Assembly: GCA_023419605.1 (NCBI GenBank)
Contig: JAEZXR010000137.1
Location: forward strand, 17,026 to 81,025
Direction: 5' to 3'
DNA: 64,000 nucleotides
From: Bacillota bacterium
GTDB taxonomy: Bacteria; Bacillota; Clostridia; Acetivibrionales; JAEZXR01
In this document: in pieces, positions 53,800-63,699 of the stretch
Layout: every line of letters begins with the position of its first letter
Numbering within the stretch: position 1 is the stretch's first letter
Notes under the pieces: generated by a model
What the model saw: the letters and a program-made list of their open reading frames with translations, nothing else
What the model was told of the DNA's origin: nothing
Databases searched by the model: none
Made by a program: the position numbers and the translations under genes

Positions 53800-55974
53800 A
53801 TGTCAGAAGTACCTGGATATTTGAATAAAGAGCTAACGTTTGAAGAGCGTGCGAAAGACCTTGTGAGAAGAATGACCCTGGAAGAGAAGGTTACGCAGAT
53901 GGTGCATAAGTCGCCTGCCATACCAAGACTGGGGGTTCCTTCCTATAACTGGTGGAGTGAAGCACTCCATGGTGTAGCAAGAGCCGGGGTGGCTACGATG
54001 TTTCCACAGGCTATTGGTATGGCGGCGGCTTTTGACGCAGAGTTGATGAATCAGGCCGCAGAGGTCGTTTCCACCGAAGCCCGGGCAAAGTACCATGAAT
54101 TTCAACGGAAAGGCGATCATGATATCTATAAGGGGCTGACTTTATGGTCGCCCAATGTAAACATATTTCGTGATCCAAGATGGGGAAGGGGACATGAAAC
54201 CTACGGAGAAGATCCGTATTTGACGGGAAGGTTGGGTGTTGCATTTATAAAAGGCCTGCAGGGAAATGATGAAAAATACCTGAAATCAGCTGCATGCGCC
54301 AAGCATTTTGCGGTTCACAGCGGTCCTGAGGGAGAACGTCATGAGTTTGATGCGGTGACCTCCAAAAAGGACTTGCGTGAGACCTACCTTCCAGCCTTTC
54401 GCGACTGTGTCAAGGAAGCCGGAGTTGAAGCAGTCATGGGAGCGTATAACAGGACCAACGGAGAACCCTGCTGTGGCAGTGAAACGCTTCTGAAAAAGAT
54501 ACTGCGCGAAGAATGGGGATTTCAGGGGCATGTCGTTTCCGACTGTTGGGCCATCAAAGACTTTCATGAAAACCACAAGGTAACTGCAACAGCTCCCGAG
54601 TCGGTTGCGCTGGCATTGAATAACGGCTGTGACTTAAACTGCGGTAACATGTATGGGAACCTTTTGCTGGCGCATAAGGAAGGCTTGGTGACCGAAGAAA
54701 GCATTGACAGGGCATTGACCCGTTTGATGATAACAAGGATGAAGCTGGGTATGTTTGATGATCCGGAAGATGTTCCTTACTCCAATATACCTTACGAGAT
54801 CAATGATTGTAAGGAACACCGGGCCTTTGCCCTTGAAGTATCCAAAAGGTCTATGGTGCTGCTGAAAAATGAGAATAACCTCCTGCCCCTGGATAAAAAC
54901 CGGATTTCTTCTATTGCAGTCATCGGCCCCAATGCAGACAGCCGCGAGGCCTTAAAAGGGAATTACTTCGGTACAGCCTCCCGGTATGTTACCGTCCTGG
55001 AAGGGATACGGGAAACAGTTCCTAAAGAGGTGCGTGTTTATTATGCAGAGGGCTGCCACTTGTACAAGAAGAGCATCTCGGGGTTATCGGAGCCCAATGA
55101 TCGAATCACTGAGGCTGTCTCAACTGCCGAAAGAGCCGATGTAACGGTTTTATGCCTGGGGCTTGATGCGACCATCGAGGGAGAGGAAGGGGATACTTCC
55201 AATGAGTTTGCCAGTGGTGATAAAAGGGATCTGAGACTGCCGGGCAAGCAGCAGGAGCTTCTGGAAGCTGTATATAAAACCGGTAAACCTGTCATTCTGG
55301 TGCTGTTGTCCGGAAGCGCCCTGGCAGTTTCCTGGGCAGATGAAAACATTCCTGCCATTATCCAGGCCTGGTATCCCGGCGGTGAAGGCGGAAAGGCTGT
55401 AGCTTCCCTCATTTTTGGAGAGTACTCACCCTCGGGAAGGCTGCCGGTCACCTTCTACAGAACTTCCGAAGAACTACCGGACTTCAGGGATTATGCCATG
55501 AAAAACAGGACCTACCGGTATATGGAGAATGAGGCCCTTTATCCCTTTGGGTTCGGACTTAGCTATACTACCTTCAATTACAGTAATGTAAGAATCAGCA
55601 AAGAGTCCATTCAGGTAGGGGAAGAACTGGAATGCAGTGTTGTTGTGAAAAATACCGGCAGCATGCCTTCCTTTGAAGTGGTACAGCTCTATCTGACCGA
55701 TATGGAGGCGAGTGTAACCGTACCAAGATGGCAGCTGACAGGATTCCAGCCTGTTCATCTCAACTGCGGCGAAGAAAAGGTAGTCCGTTTCACATTGACC
55801 GGAAGGGATATGTCCATCATTGATGAGGAAGGACGCCGGATGATTGAGCCCGGCAGGTTTAAAACCCATATCGGAGGAAGCCAGCCTGATCAGAGAAGTA
55901 TGGCTTTAAAAGGCAGTGAGGTGCTGAGCCTGGAATTCTCGGTACAGGGTGAAACCACGGAGATCGAGTATTAA
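53800..55974 (+). CDS. GH3-family beta-xylosidase-type enzyme
   Basis: A 724-residue cytoplasmic GH3 enzyme with barrel domain, alpha/beta sandwich and C-terminal fibronectin-like domain. The nucleophile is Asp248 in VVSDCWAI. The opening YNWWSEALHGVAR and the RGHETYGEDPYL loop are typical of beta-xylosidase/arabinofuranosidase branches of GH3. AGGAGG before the ATG at 53800 decides the start over an upstream in-frame ATG. A short 7-bp hairpin (about 53717-53744) lies in the gap after GH10. It should release xylose from the ends of xylo-oligosaccharides. Confidence 0.92.
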   Translation: MSEVPGYLNKELTFEERAKDLVRRMTLEEKVTQMVHKSPAIPRLGVPSYNWWSEALHGVARAGVATMFPQAIGMAAAFDAELMNQAAEVVSTEARAKYHEFQRKGDHDIYKGLTLWSPNVNIFRDPRWGRGHETYGEDPYLTGRLGVAFIKGLQGNDEKYLKSAACAKHFAVHSGPEGERHEFDAVTSKKDLRETYLPAFRDCVKEAGVEAVMGAYNRTNGEPCCGSETLLKKILREEWGFQGHVVSDCWAIKDFHENHKVTATAPESVALALNNGCDLNCGNMYGNLLLAHKEGLVTEESIDRALTRLMITRMKLGMFDDPEDVPYSNIPYEINDCKEHRAFALEVSKRSMVLLKNENNLLPLDKNRISSIAVIGPNADSREALKGNYFGTASRYVTVLEGIRETVPKEVRVYYAEGCHLYKKSISGLSEPNDRITEAVSTAERADVTVLCLGLDATIEGEEGDTSNEFASGDKRDLRLPGKQQELLEAVYKTGKPVILVLLSGSALAVSWADENIPAIIQAWYPGGEGGKAVASLIFGEYSPSGRLPVTFYRTSEELPDFRDYAMKNRTYRYMENEALYPFGFGLSYTTFNYSNVRISKESIQVGEELECSVVVKNTGSMPSFEVVQLYLTDMEASVTVPRWQLTGFQPVHLNCGEEKVVRFTLTGRDMSIIDEEGRRMIEPGRFKTHIGGSQPDQRSMALKGSEVLSLEFSVQGETTEIEY

Positions 55975-56006
55975 TAGATTCTTTTATATGGAAGGCAGAT
56001 GTTAGA

Positions 56007-57587
56007 ATGACTAATCATAAAGGCAATTCTCAGTTTTTCAAAAATCCCATATTGCCGGGATTCTATCCCGATCCCTCCATATGCAGGGTGGATGAGGATT
56101 ACTATCTTGTAACCTCTTCTTTTGCCTACTATCCCGGAGTGCCTATATTTCACAGCAGGGATCTTGTTCACTGGAACCAGATAGGACATGTGCTGAATCG
56201 AGAGTCCCAACTGGAGCTTGATCATTTGGAGCAGTCCCAGGGGATTTATGCCCCCACCATTCGCTATATCCATGGTGAATTTTATGTGGTAACCACCAAT
56301 GTCCATAAAGGAGGAAATTTTATCGTCAAGGCACAGAATCCTGCCGGCCCCTGGTCGGACCCCTATTGGCTGGATGCTCCGGGTATCGATCCTTCCCTGT
56401 TTTTAGATGATGACGGGACGGTTTATTATATTGGAACAAGGCCTGCCCCGGAAGGTGCCAAATATTATGGGAATTGGGAGATCTGGATGCAGCAGTTGGA
56501 CCTGTGCACGATGAAACTGACGGGGGATACCTATTCGCTGTGGAGGGGGGCTTTGCGTGATGCGGTATGGCCGGAAGGACCGCACCTCTACAAGAGGGAT
56601 GGTCGGTACTATCTTATGATCTCAGAAGGCGGAACAGGACATGAGCATGCCATTACGATTGCCAGAAGCAATGAAGTTAAAGGGCCCTATGAAGGGAATC
56701 CCGGTAACCCGATCCTGACCCACAGGCATCTGGGAAGAAATTATCCCATCGTGAACGTGGGGCATGGCGATTTGGTGGAGACGCAAAATGGAGAATGGTG
56801 GATGGTACTGCTTGCGTCAAGACCCTATGGGGGATATTACCGCAATCTCGGCAGAGAGACATTTCTGGTCCCGGTGGTATGGGAGGAGGGATGGCCGGTT
56901 GTCAGCCCGGGGACAGGTAAGGTAGAGTTTGAATATGCCTTTCCCAAATTACAGGAACAAAAAAGCAGAATAAAACCATGCTGTGATCACTTTGAGGAAA
57001 GCATTCTGGATGCTTTATGGAACTTTATCAGGACCCCCAGGGAAGAATTTTACAGCTTGAGTGAAAGAGCAGGCTGCTTACGACTAAAATTATTACCTTC
57101 CGCAGTAACAGGGCATGGGAATGTGAGCTTTATCGGAAGAAGGCAGCAGCACATGAGTTTTCTGGCATGCACAAAAATGGACTTCCGTCCAAAGGCGGAA
57201 GGTGAGGAAGCAGGAATGGTCCTTTACCAAAATAGAAAATTTAATTACAGGTATACGTACGCCCATAGGGAAAACAAAGCAATCATTCAGCTGGTTAAAT
57301 GTGAAAATGGAGAGGAAGCGATTCTGGCAGAACAGGAAATATCTGCTGAAAGGCTCTATCTTAAGATCGAAGCATGCGGACAGGCGTTCAATTTTTATTA
57401 TGGTACGTCAAGTGATTCCGAGACAGCTTTATTGCAGAATGTTGATGGACGAATCCTCAGTACGGACGTTGCTGGAGGCTTTGTAGGGGCATATATTGGC
57501 CTGTACGCCAGTGGTAATGGCGGCATCAGCTCAAATTGTGCAGATTTTGATTGGTTTGAATACTCAGGCATATCTAATGAGCCCTAG
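56007..57587 (+). CDS. GH43-family beta-xylosidase/alpha-L-arabinofuranosidase
   Basis: A 526-residue cytoplasmic enzyme with an N-terminal five-bladed propeller and a C-terminal beta-sandwich (from about 325), as in GH43 beta-xylosidases. Catalytic residues by motif are Asp22 (FYPDPS), Asp128 (GIDPSLF) and Glu190 (WPEGPHLY). GGAAGG lies before the ATG. It follows GH3 by 32 bp. Together the two give complementary retaining (GH3) and inverting (GH43) activity on xylose or arabinose ends. Confidence 0.93.
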   Translation: MTNHKGNSQFFKNPILPGFYPDPSICRVDEDYYLVTSSFAYYPGVPIFHSRDLVHWNQIGHVLNRESQLELDHLEQSQGIYAPTIRYIHGEFYVVTTNVHKGGNFIVKAQNPAGPWSDPYWLDAPGIDPSLFLDDDGTVYYIGTRPAPEGAKYYGNWEIWMQQLDLCTMKLTGDTYSLWRGALRDAVWPEGPHLYKRDGRYYLMISEGGTGHEHAITIARSNEVKGPYEGNPGNPILTHRHLGRNYPIVNVGHGDLVETQNGEWWMVLLASRPYGGYYRNLGRETFLVPVVWEEGWPVVSPGTGKVEFEYAFPKLQEQKSRIKPCCDHFEESILDALWNFIRTPREEFYSLSERAGCLRLKLLPSAVTGHGNVSFIGRRQQHMSFLACTKMDFRPKAEGEEAGMVLYQNRKFNYRYTYAHRENKAIIQLVKCENGEEAILAEQEISAERLYLKIEACGQAFNFYYGTSSDSETALLQNVDGRILSTDVAGGFVGAYIGLYASGNGGISSNCADFDWFEYSGISNEP

Positions 57588-57598
57588 GAGGAGATCAC

Positions 57599-59551
57599 GT
57601 GGATGCTAACAAGGAAAGAACGAATTCAATATCAAAAGTAAACTCTTTGATTCATACCCCTCCAAAGATGACTGAACTTAAGCTGCCACAGTTAATCAGT
57701 GACGGAATGGTTCTTCAAAGGGATCGGGATGTAAATATATGGGGATGGGCTGCTCCTGGTGAAACCGTTACAGTGGACTTTTTAGGACAAACTTTTTGTA
57801 CCACTGTTGATGAAGGCGGTAAATGGCGTGTTGTGCTTCCTCCCAGTGGAGCTGGCGGTCCTTATGAAATGAAAATAGAGTCGGGTACTTGCATAACAGT
57901 CAAGGATATTCTGATCGGAGATGTATGGGTTTGTTCAGGCCAATCCAACATGGTTTTGCCCATGGGCAGAGTCAGTGACTTATATGCCGAGGACATTGCC
58001 CAATCCTACAATCCGGACATAAGGCTTTTTATTGTACCTGACAGGTATGATTTTAACATTGCTCACGAAGACCTGTCATCCGGAGGATGGGAAAAGGCAA
58101 ACCCTGAGAGCATTCTTCATTTTACTGCAACAGGCTACTTTTTTGCGAAAGCCTTGTTCGAAAGGTACCATGTACCCATCGGGCTGATCAATGCAAGTGT
58201 CGGAGGCTCGCCGGTAGAAGCATGGCTGAGCGGGGAATCCCTGGAAAAGTTTCCTTGCTATAAAGAGGTATCCGATCCATTAAAGGATAATGATTATATA
58301 GAAAAGATTAAAAATGAGGAAGAGGCTGTTAATAAAAGCTGGTACGATTCCATCAATGAAATGGACCCGGGATTGGCCAAGGCTGAACCTGCATGGTTTT
58401 CGGAAGAATACGATGCATCGGGCTGGCCAACCATGGAGTTGCCAGCTTTCTGGGAAGACGAAGGGTTAGGCCGCCTCCATGGAGTGGTATGGTTCAGAAA
58501 AGAATTCTATATCAGTTCCGAAATGGCAGGCAAGCCGGCCAGATTACTATTGGGAAGAATCGTTGACAGCGATTCAGCCTATGTCAATGGTATACTTGTG
58601 GGCACAACTTCTTACCAATACCCGCCAAGAAGATATGATATCCCCGCAAATGTACTAAAAGAAGGTAAGAACGTCATTGCGGTAAGAGTTGTCAATACCG
58701 CTGGAAAAGGAGGGTTTATCAAAGACAAACCCTATAAAATTATGGTCGAGGGCAAAGAAATCGTTGATTTGACAGGTCCATGGCAGTACAGGGTAGGGGT
58801 AACAGCGAATCCGCTGCCGGAAACCACGTTTTTTCAGTATAAGCCCTTAGGTTTATTTAATGGAATGATTGCGCCGCTGGTCAACTTCACCATCAAAGGG
58901 ATCCTGTGGTACCAGGGTGAATCGAATATTCGAAGAGCCTGGGATTACCAAGAGCTTTTTACTGAGTTGATTAATGACTGGAGGAAAAAATGGAATCAAG
59001 GCAGCCTTCCATTCTTATACGTTCAACTGTCCAATTATTTGGAGCTGGAGGATCTGGTGGCAAAAAGAGGCTGGCCGGAAATTCGGGAAGCCCAGCGAAA
59101 AGCACTTTCGGTTCCTAATACAGGTATGGCGGTTACCATTGATGTTGGCGAATGGAACGATTTACATCCTTTAAATAAGAAAGCAGTAGGCAGCCGTTTG
59201 GCGCTGTTGGCTCGTAAAATTGCTTATGGAGAGGATACAATCGTTTCAGCGGGACCTATTTATAAATCGATGACCGCAGAGGGAAACAGGCTTATCCTTC
59301 ATTTTGAAAACGACAGTGGAAAGCTTGCTTCAAGAGATGGTGAGGAATTAAGACATTTTGAAATTGCGGGGGCGAATGAGGAATTTATTAATGCCCGGGC
59401 AATCATAGAAAATAACAATGTAGTTGTATGGAATGATCTGATAGATAATCCCGTAGCAGTCCGGTATGCGTGGGTGGATCACCCGGAAGGTGCTAATTTA
59501 TTTAGCGAAGAGGGGTTACCGGCATCGCCTTTCATGGCTCGAATAGGATGA
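57599..59551 (+). CDS. SGNH-type carbohydrate acetylesterase (sialate O-acetylesterase family)
   Basis: A 650-residue cytoplasmic esterase. The nucleophile is Ser116 in CSGQSNM and the catalytic Asp521/His523 lie in NDLHP. A galactose-binding-like insert (about 265-390; WFRKEFYI, YVNGILVG) splits the esterase domain, as is common in xylan-locus members. Acting after import, it probably removes acetyl groups from xylo-oligosaccharides. GGAGGAGA precedes the GTG start. It is the last gene of the xylan operon. Confidence 0.88.
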   Translation: MDANKERTNSISKVNSLIHTPPKMTELKLPQLISDGMVLQRDRDVNIWGWAAPGETVTVDFLGQTFCTTVDEGGKWRVVLPPSGAGGPYEMKIESGTCITVKDILIGDVWVCSGQSNMVLPMGRVSDLYAEDIAQSYNPDIRLFIVPDRYDFNIAHEDLSSGGWEKANPESILHFTATGYFFAKALFERYHVPIGLINASVGGSPVEAWLSGESLEKFPCYKEVSDPLKDNDYIEKIKNEEEAVNKSWYDSINEMDPGLAKAEPAWFSEEYDASGWPTMELPAFWEDEGLGRLHGVVWFRKEFYISSEMAGKPARLLLGRIVDSDSAYVNGILVGTTSYQYPPRRYDIPANVLKEGKNVIAVRVVNTAGKGGFIKDKPYKIMVEGKEIVDLTGPWQYRVGVTANPLPETTFFQYKPLGLFNGMIAPLVNFTIKGILWYQGESNIRRAWDYQELFTELINDWRKKWNQGSLPFLYVQLSNYLELEDLVAKRGWPEIREAQRKALSVPNTGMAVTIDVGEWNDLHPLNKKAVGSRLALLARKIAYGEDTIVSAGPIYKSMTAEGNRLILHFENDSGKLASRDGEELRHFEIAGANEEFINARAIIENNNVVVWNDLIDNPVAVRYAWVDHPEGANLFSEEGLPASPFMARIG

Positions 59552-59572
59552 AGAAATTCAAAAGCATTTATT

Positions 59573-59622
59573 ATTGCCAGTTTTACCGGGTTTTGTACAT
59601 AAACTTGAGTAAAACTGGCAAT
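59573..59622. terminator. Hairpin at the end of the xylan operon
   Basis: A perfect 14-bp inverted repeat (ATTGCCAGTTTTAC with 59609-59622) with a 22-nt loop, 22 bp after the esterase stop. There is no following T-run, so termination may need another factor. The region from here to 59920 holds no recognisable gene. Confidence 0.55.
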
Positions 59623-59994
59623 AGCTCTATATAATCGGTGTTTATATGCATTTTTCAAAGATCCTTCAACCGTTTGTGGGGTCTAGGCAGCCCGGCAGTT
59701 GAGGGCAAGCCCTTTAGGGCGGTGGGGGTATACCTGCTGGAGATCGCTTTCCAACAAACCTGGATAATGGATCATCAATTCACTATGGACTCGGTCCCAA
59801 TTCTTATATCACTGGGTTCATTTCTTTACTACCTTTCTGTAAGCCAGATTCAGCATCGATAATGAGGTTCTTCAGTAAATAAAGTTACGATAAGGATGGC
59901 AGTATATACAGGACATAAAGAAGAACGGTGCCAGGCACCTAAGTTATTGACTCAACCCATCCCTCTTGTTAAAACATGGACAGGAGGTATTTTC

Positions 59995-60060
59995 ATGGGA
60001 AGAAAACTGAGGGTAGAGTATGAAGGAGCTATATACCACAAATGGTTATATATGGTTTGA
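59995..60060 (+). pseudogene. Truncated REP-type (Y1) transposase start
   Basis: After a good GGAGG ribosome site the frame reads MGRKLRVEYEGAIYH, the N-terminus I associate with REP-associated IS200-like transposases of clostridia, then leaves the family and stops after 21 codons where a large palindrome begins. About 55 bp upstream is GGTGCCAGGCACC (59927-59939), a palindrome often found at the ends of such elements. The remainder of the gene is missing. Confidence 0.6.
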
Positions 60061-60089
60061 TTATATATAACCATTTGTGGTAATTTTTT
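60035..60089 (+). terminator. Perfect 19-bp hairpin with T-run
   Basis: The arms 60035-60053 and 60063-60081 are perfectly complementary with a 9-nt loop, followed by AATTTTTTTT. The left arm overlaps the last codons of the transposase remnant. It may be a terminator or a palindromic element that interrupted the gene. Confidence 0.6.
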
Positions 60090-60225
60090 TTGATTTTAAG
60101 ATATTTTTGTATTATTATATATTTAATTGGAAATAAATGTGAGGCTATTGAGTGTTTATATAATATGCTTAATTTTATTTCGACAAAATAGAATGTTCGA
60201 TGGGGAGAAAGTGAGGATAAAGTAT

Positions 60226-60390
60226 ATGAATTTGTATACTACATTAGTTGAAGCTCTATTAGCTACGGCGAAAGAAAGTGCCAAAACTGCTTGTGGAATT
60301 ACTTTTTATAAAGGGATGAAAATTAAGAAAATCACTTATAATGAATTATTGATGGAGTCATTAAGTATTTCAGGTGGATTAGATAATTAA
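60226..60390 (+). pseudogene. N-terminal fragment of an AMP-binding (adenylation-type) enzyme
   Basis: The 54-codon frame from the ATG at 60226 reads like the opening of an acyl- or aminoacyl-adenylating enzyme (TLVEALLATAKESAK; KKITYNELL...SISGGL). GAGGATAAAG precedes the ATG. It ends after 54 residues, where the family would run to 500 or more, so it is a remnant. Upstream codons in the same frame have no recognisable character. Confidence 0.45.
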
Positions 60391-60465
60391 ATATTAGAAG
60401 AGGATTACGGAAAATTACTTATTGTGTGTCATCATGACGGCAGTTGCGAATAAAGGTGAATATAG

Positions 60466-60732
60466 GTTAAAAAATGGAGTGCTATTGTAAATAAATTCGC
60501 CTTTGATAAGGAATGCATAGCAGATACAGATTATTGGAAACAGATTTGCAATTCAGATAATATAATCCCAAGTGATTATGAGTGGAGTCAGAAGGATGGG
60601 GACCTGGCTATAAAGCAGTATGAAAAATTCACGGAAGAGATAGACGATACGGAATATAAGGCAGATAAAGTAGAAGGAGAAGACTTCAGAGTGGTGGTGG
60701 GAAAGAGAACTCCAATAAGGGAGAGTTCTTAG
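60466..60732 (+). pseudogene. Fragment resembling an NRPS condensation-domain region
   Basis: An open stretch of 88 codons without a good start. It contains ADTDYWKQICNSDNIIPSDY and KQYEKFTEEIDDTEY, which recall the region of NRPS condensation domains around the DYW and phosphate loop segments. It stops just before the transposase remnant. Together with the adenylation-like fragment upstream it suggests a nonribosomal-peptide gene mostly deleted. Weak similarity; the call is tentative. Confidence 0.35.
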
Positions 60733-60736
60733 ACGT

Positions 60737-61841
60737 TTCTACAAATTAACAGATTTTCGCCAGGAAGTTAAGGTCAAGCATAAGCTTATTGACATCATTA
60801 CAATAATTATCTGTGCTGTTGCTAGTGGCGCTGAAAATTATTCAGAAGTTGTTCTTTATTCACAATGAAAAAAAGATTGGCTTAAGTCTATCCTTGAACT
60901 TCCCAACGGAATACCTTCGCAGATACTTTTGAGAGAGTAATGAGATGGTTAAATCCCGATGAGTTTCAAAAGTGTTTTCTTAATTGGGTACGTGGAGTTG
61001 CAAAACTAACAAAAGGTGAGGTCGTAGCTATTGATGGTAAAGCTTTGAGAGGCTCTAAAGATAGAGAAAAAAGTGCCATCTATATGGTGAGTGCTTGGGC
61101 TAGTGCTAACGGTGTGGTTTTAGCACAGAAGAAAGTTAATGAAAAAACCAACGAAATTAAGGCTATACCGGAATTGCTTGAAATTCTCGCAATTAATGGC
61201 TGCATAGTGACAATAGATGCTATTGGGTGTCAAAAGGGCATAGTCAAGGAAACTATCCTTAATGAGGCGAATTATATACTATCATTAAAAGAAAACCACT
61301 CGTTGCTTTATGAAGAAATCAATTTGTATTTTAAAGATTGCAGAAAATCTAAATTTAAAGATATCTTGCATGACTATTATGAAAGAAGCAATAAAGGGCA
61401 TGGAGGTATGGAAAGGCAGAAATGCTGGATTACGGAAGACATTGATTAGCTAACTGTAAAAAAGATTGGCCTGGTTTAAAAAGCATAGGAATGATTGAAT
61501 TCACACGTGGAATTAATGGAGTGAAAAGTACTGAAATTAGGTATCATCTATGTAGTATACCTCAAAATGCACAAAGGTACTGTGATGCAGTTAGAAGCCA
61601 CTGGGGTATTGAGAACAGTCTTCATTGGGTGCTAGATGTTGTCTCTAAAGAAGGCAGTTCTCGGATTCACAAGGATTATGCCCCTGAAAATATGGCGTTG
61701 GTAAGACATGTTTTTTACAATTTGCTTAAAAATGATAAGGAAACAAAATTAAGTATGAGAAAGAAAAAATTAAAAGCCGAATGGAGCCATGACTATATAA
61801 TGAGTCTGGTTTTTGGAGATATTAGTGGAGAAGTTGAGTAA
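60737..61841 (+). mobile_element. Decayed ISAs1-family transposase
   Basis: Joined across breaks, the reading gives a full ISAs1-type DDE transposase: LTDFRQEVKVKHKLIDIITI, LELPNGIPS, VVAIDGKALRGSKD, VTIDAIGCQKGI, and SHWGIENSLHWVLDV near the end. Damage includes an in-frame TGA at 60866-60868, a one-base loss near 60920 in the expected His-Asp codons, a TAG at 61447-61449 in place of a Trp, and another frameshift just after it. The element is therefore inactive. No clear terminal repeats were found. Confidence 0.85.
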
Positions 61842-62301
61842 TGGATGAATTTTGAAGATATCCAAAAAGGACTCTTTGGTAGGACAGATACCAACTTTTT
61901 AGTAATACCCTGAAAAGCGTTTTGCACCATATCAAAGTAAAATCAGGGAGCACATAATATACACCTTTCTTATATTATATGCTGAAACGGCATATTCTTT
62001 AAAAATCCACAATAGGATTTCAGGTTAAGATTCATTTTCATGCGTTTGCCCTACCTGTGAATCAGCAATATATTGACTTTAATGTTAATAAGTAGTAATA
62101 TATTAAAAACATATAAAATGGAATAAAACGTTTTATATAAAAATTTTTAATTTAACTTGAAAGTTATGGGATTTGCGATACTAATTAGAGAAAATTTAAT
62201 GAGTAGAAACCTATATACCAAAAAAATGAACTGAAAAAAATAATTGTGAAATGTGGTCAATTTAATCTACTCAATATGGCGATAATGGGGAGAAAAGTTA
62301 T
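61842..62301. other. AT-rich intergenic region
   Basis: About 460 bp with no recognisable gene. It is markedly AT-rich, with many A and T runs, and ends with GGGGAGAAAAG before the esterase-like gene. Promoter elements for that gene must lie here but no strong consensus stands out. Confidence 0.5.
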
Positions 62302-63537
62302 ATGTCTGTTAGAAGAAAGTTGTCTCTTATCCTATCGATAGTAATTATACTGACTAGCTGTTTTGGTTGCTATTCACTAAGAAATGACAATGTAGACGAA
62401 TATTTAGAAAAAAACCATACAAATATTATACTTGATAATAACTTTAATGAAAAAAATTTTGAATTGCTGAATAGTTCTCTGAATAAAAATGATATTTTTT
62501 TAGCAGGTGAAGGTCATGGTATAAAAATAAATTATGATTTGCAATTCTCATTACTAACTTATTTTAATAAAGCAGCAGGAGTTAAATACCTATTAATAGA
62601 AACTGGATATGGTATTTCAGGTTTAATAAATAAATATTTAGAAACTGGCAATGAAGAAATCCTAGACTATATTTATGCTCATTCAAAAGGAGCTTTTGAA
62701 TGTAATAAAGAATCCTATAACTTTTGGAAAAGAGTAAGAGCATATAATTCTACCCTTCCATCAGAAAAAAGAATTAAAGCAATAGGGATAGATATGGAGC
62801 GACCGTTAGTAATAACTTTTAAATATTTACAATCACTTATACCTGATTATAATACACCAGCAATAATTTCAGATAGAATTCAAAGTTTAAAAACTTCTCT
62901 GGATAATGTTCAATACCTTAAAATTGATGATGTCAAACAGATGGTAGAATCATTAAAAAAAGATGTGGAAAGTAATAAGGATGCTTATATTCACTACTTT
63001 AGCGTTAATTTTTTTGATTTTAACTATATCCTTGATAATATCTTAAATACGATTCATTCGGTTGCTGATGAGTCAAAAGAATATGAAAGAAGGGAACATT
63101 ACATGTTTGACAACTTTACTAAAGTATATAATTATCTTCCAAAGGGCAAATATTTTGGTCAGTTTGGGCTTGAACACATACTTCAGGGAGAATATGAATC
63201 ACATATTGGTAAATTTGACCGACTAGCTAAACGCATGAGCAAGAATAATGAAAGTCCCGTTAAAAATAAAGTAATCTCGATTGCATATGAATATAAAGAT
63301 TGCTATCGAATGGAAGGGGACAAAGAATTGCCAGCAGGCTACAATTTTTATGATACGAATGTTCTAAATCAATACGCTAAAGAGGATATAGCCATATTCA
63401 AGTTGAATAGTAAGAATTCACCTTATAAAAATAGAGTGTACTTTATGAAAGAATCAACTGTTGGAACAACACTAGATTACTTTCAATATATTATTTTAAT
63501 TAAAAATTCAAGAGGTACTACCCCATTTCATAGTTGA
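62302..63537 (+). CDS. Erythromycin-esterase-family lipoprotein
   Basis: A 411-residue protein with a lipoprotein signal (LTSC) and the Ere-type fold. The catalytic-loop counterpart reads AGEGHG (Glu70, His72), followed by LLIETGYG; later IGIDME and a QFGLEHI histidine segment match further active-site positions. Typical members have GEATHG or GESTHG, so this loop is one residue shorter. Family members open macrolide rings or hydrolyse other esters; resistance function is not shown here. It is strongly AT-rich compared with the rest of the window, suggesting transfer, and stands alone between mobile-element debris. Confidence 0.75.
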   Translation: MSVRRKLSLILSIVIILTSCFGCYSLRNDNVDEYLEKNHTNIILDNNFNEKNFELLNSSLNKNDIFLAGEGHGIKINYDLQFSLLTYFNKAAGVKYLLIETGYGISGLINKYLETGNEEILDYIYAHSKGAFECNKESYNFWKRVRAYNSTLPSEKRIKAIGIDMERPLVITFKYLQSLIPDYNTPAIISDRIQSLKTSLDNVQYLKIDDVKQMVESLKKDVESNKDAYIHYFSVNFFDFNYILDNILNTIHSVADESKEYERREHYMFDNFTKVYNYLPKGKYFGQFGLEHILQGEYESHIGKFDRLAKRMSKNNESPVKNKVISIAYEYKDCYRMEGDKELPAGYNFYDTNVLNQYAKEDIAIFKLNSKNSPYKNRVYFMKESTVGTTLDYFQYIILIKNSRGTTPFHS

Positions 63538-63670
63538 TATCATTAGTGTTGCATTAAATGTAAAGACAAAAAGTGGTGGTGAACCCATTTCATATTAACA
63601 AAGGGGCGTTCATTCTTTCTACAGAAAAATATTACAGTTGATTTTTTTCTACAATTTCTTCATACAATTA

Positions 63671-63699
63671 TTGACATGTATGCATAAAAATGTTATATT
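63671..63699 (+). promoter_or_regulatory. Consensus promoter cut off from its gene
   Basis: TTGACA (63671-63676) and TATATT (63694-63699) are exactly 17 bp apart, close to the sigma-A consensus. The following 70 bp contain only an 11-codon frame before the end of an insertion sequence near 63770, so the original gene was probably displaced. Confidence 0.65.

Noticed and set aside
59638..59862. 74-codon open frame after the xylan operon
   Set aside because: No ribosome site, no recognisable domain and atypical composition; treated as non-coding.
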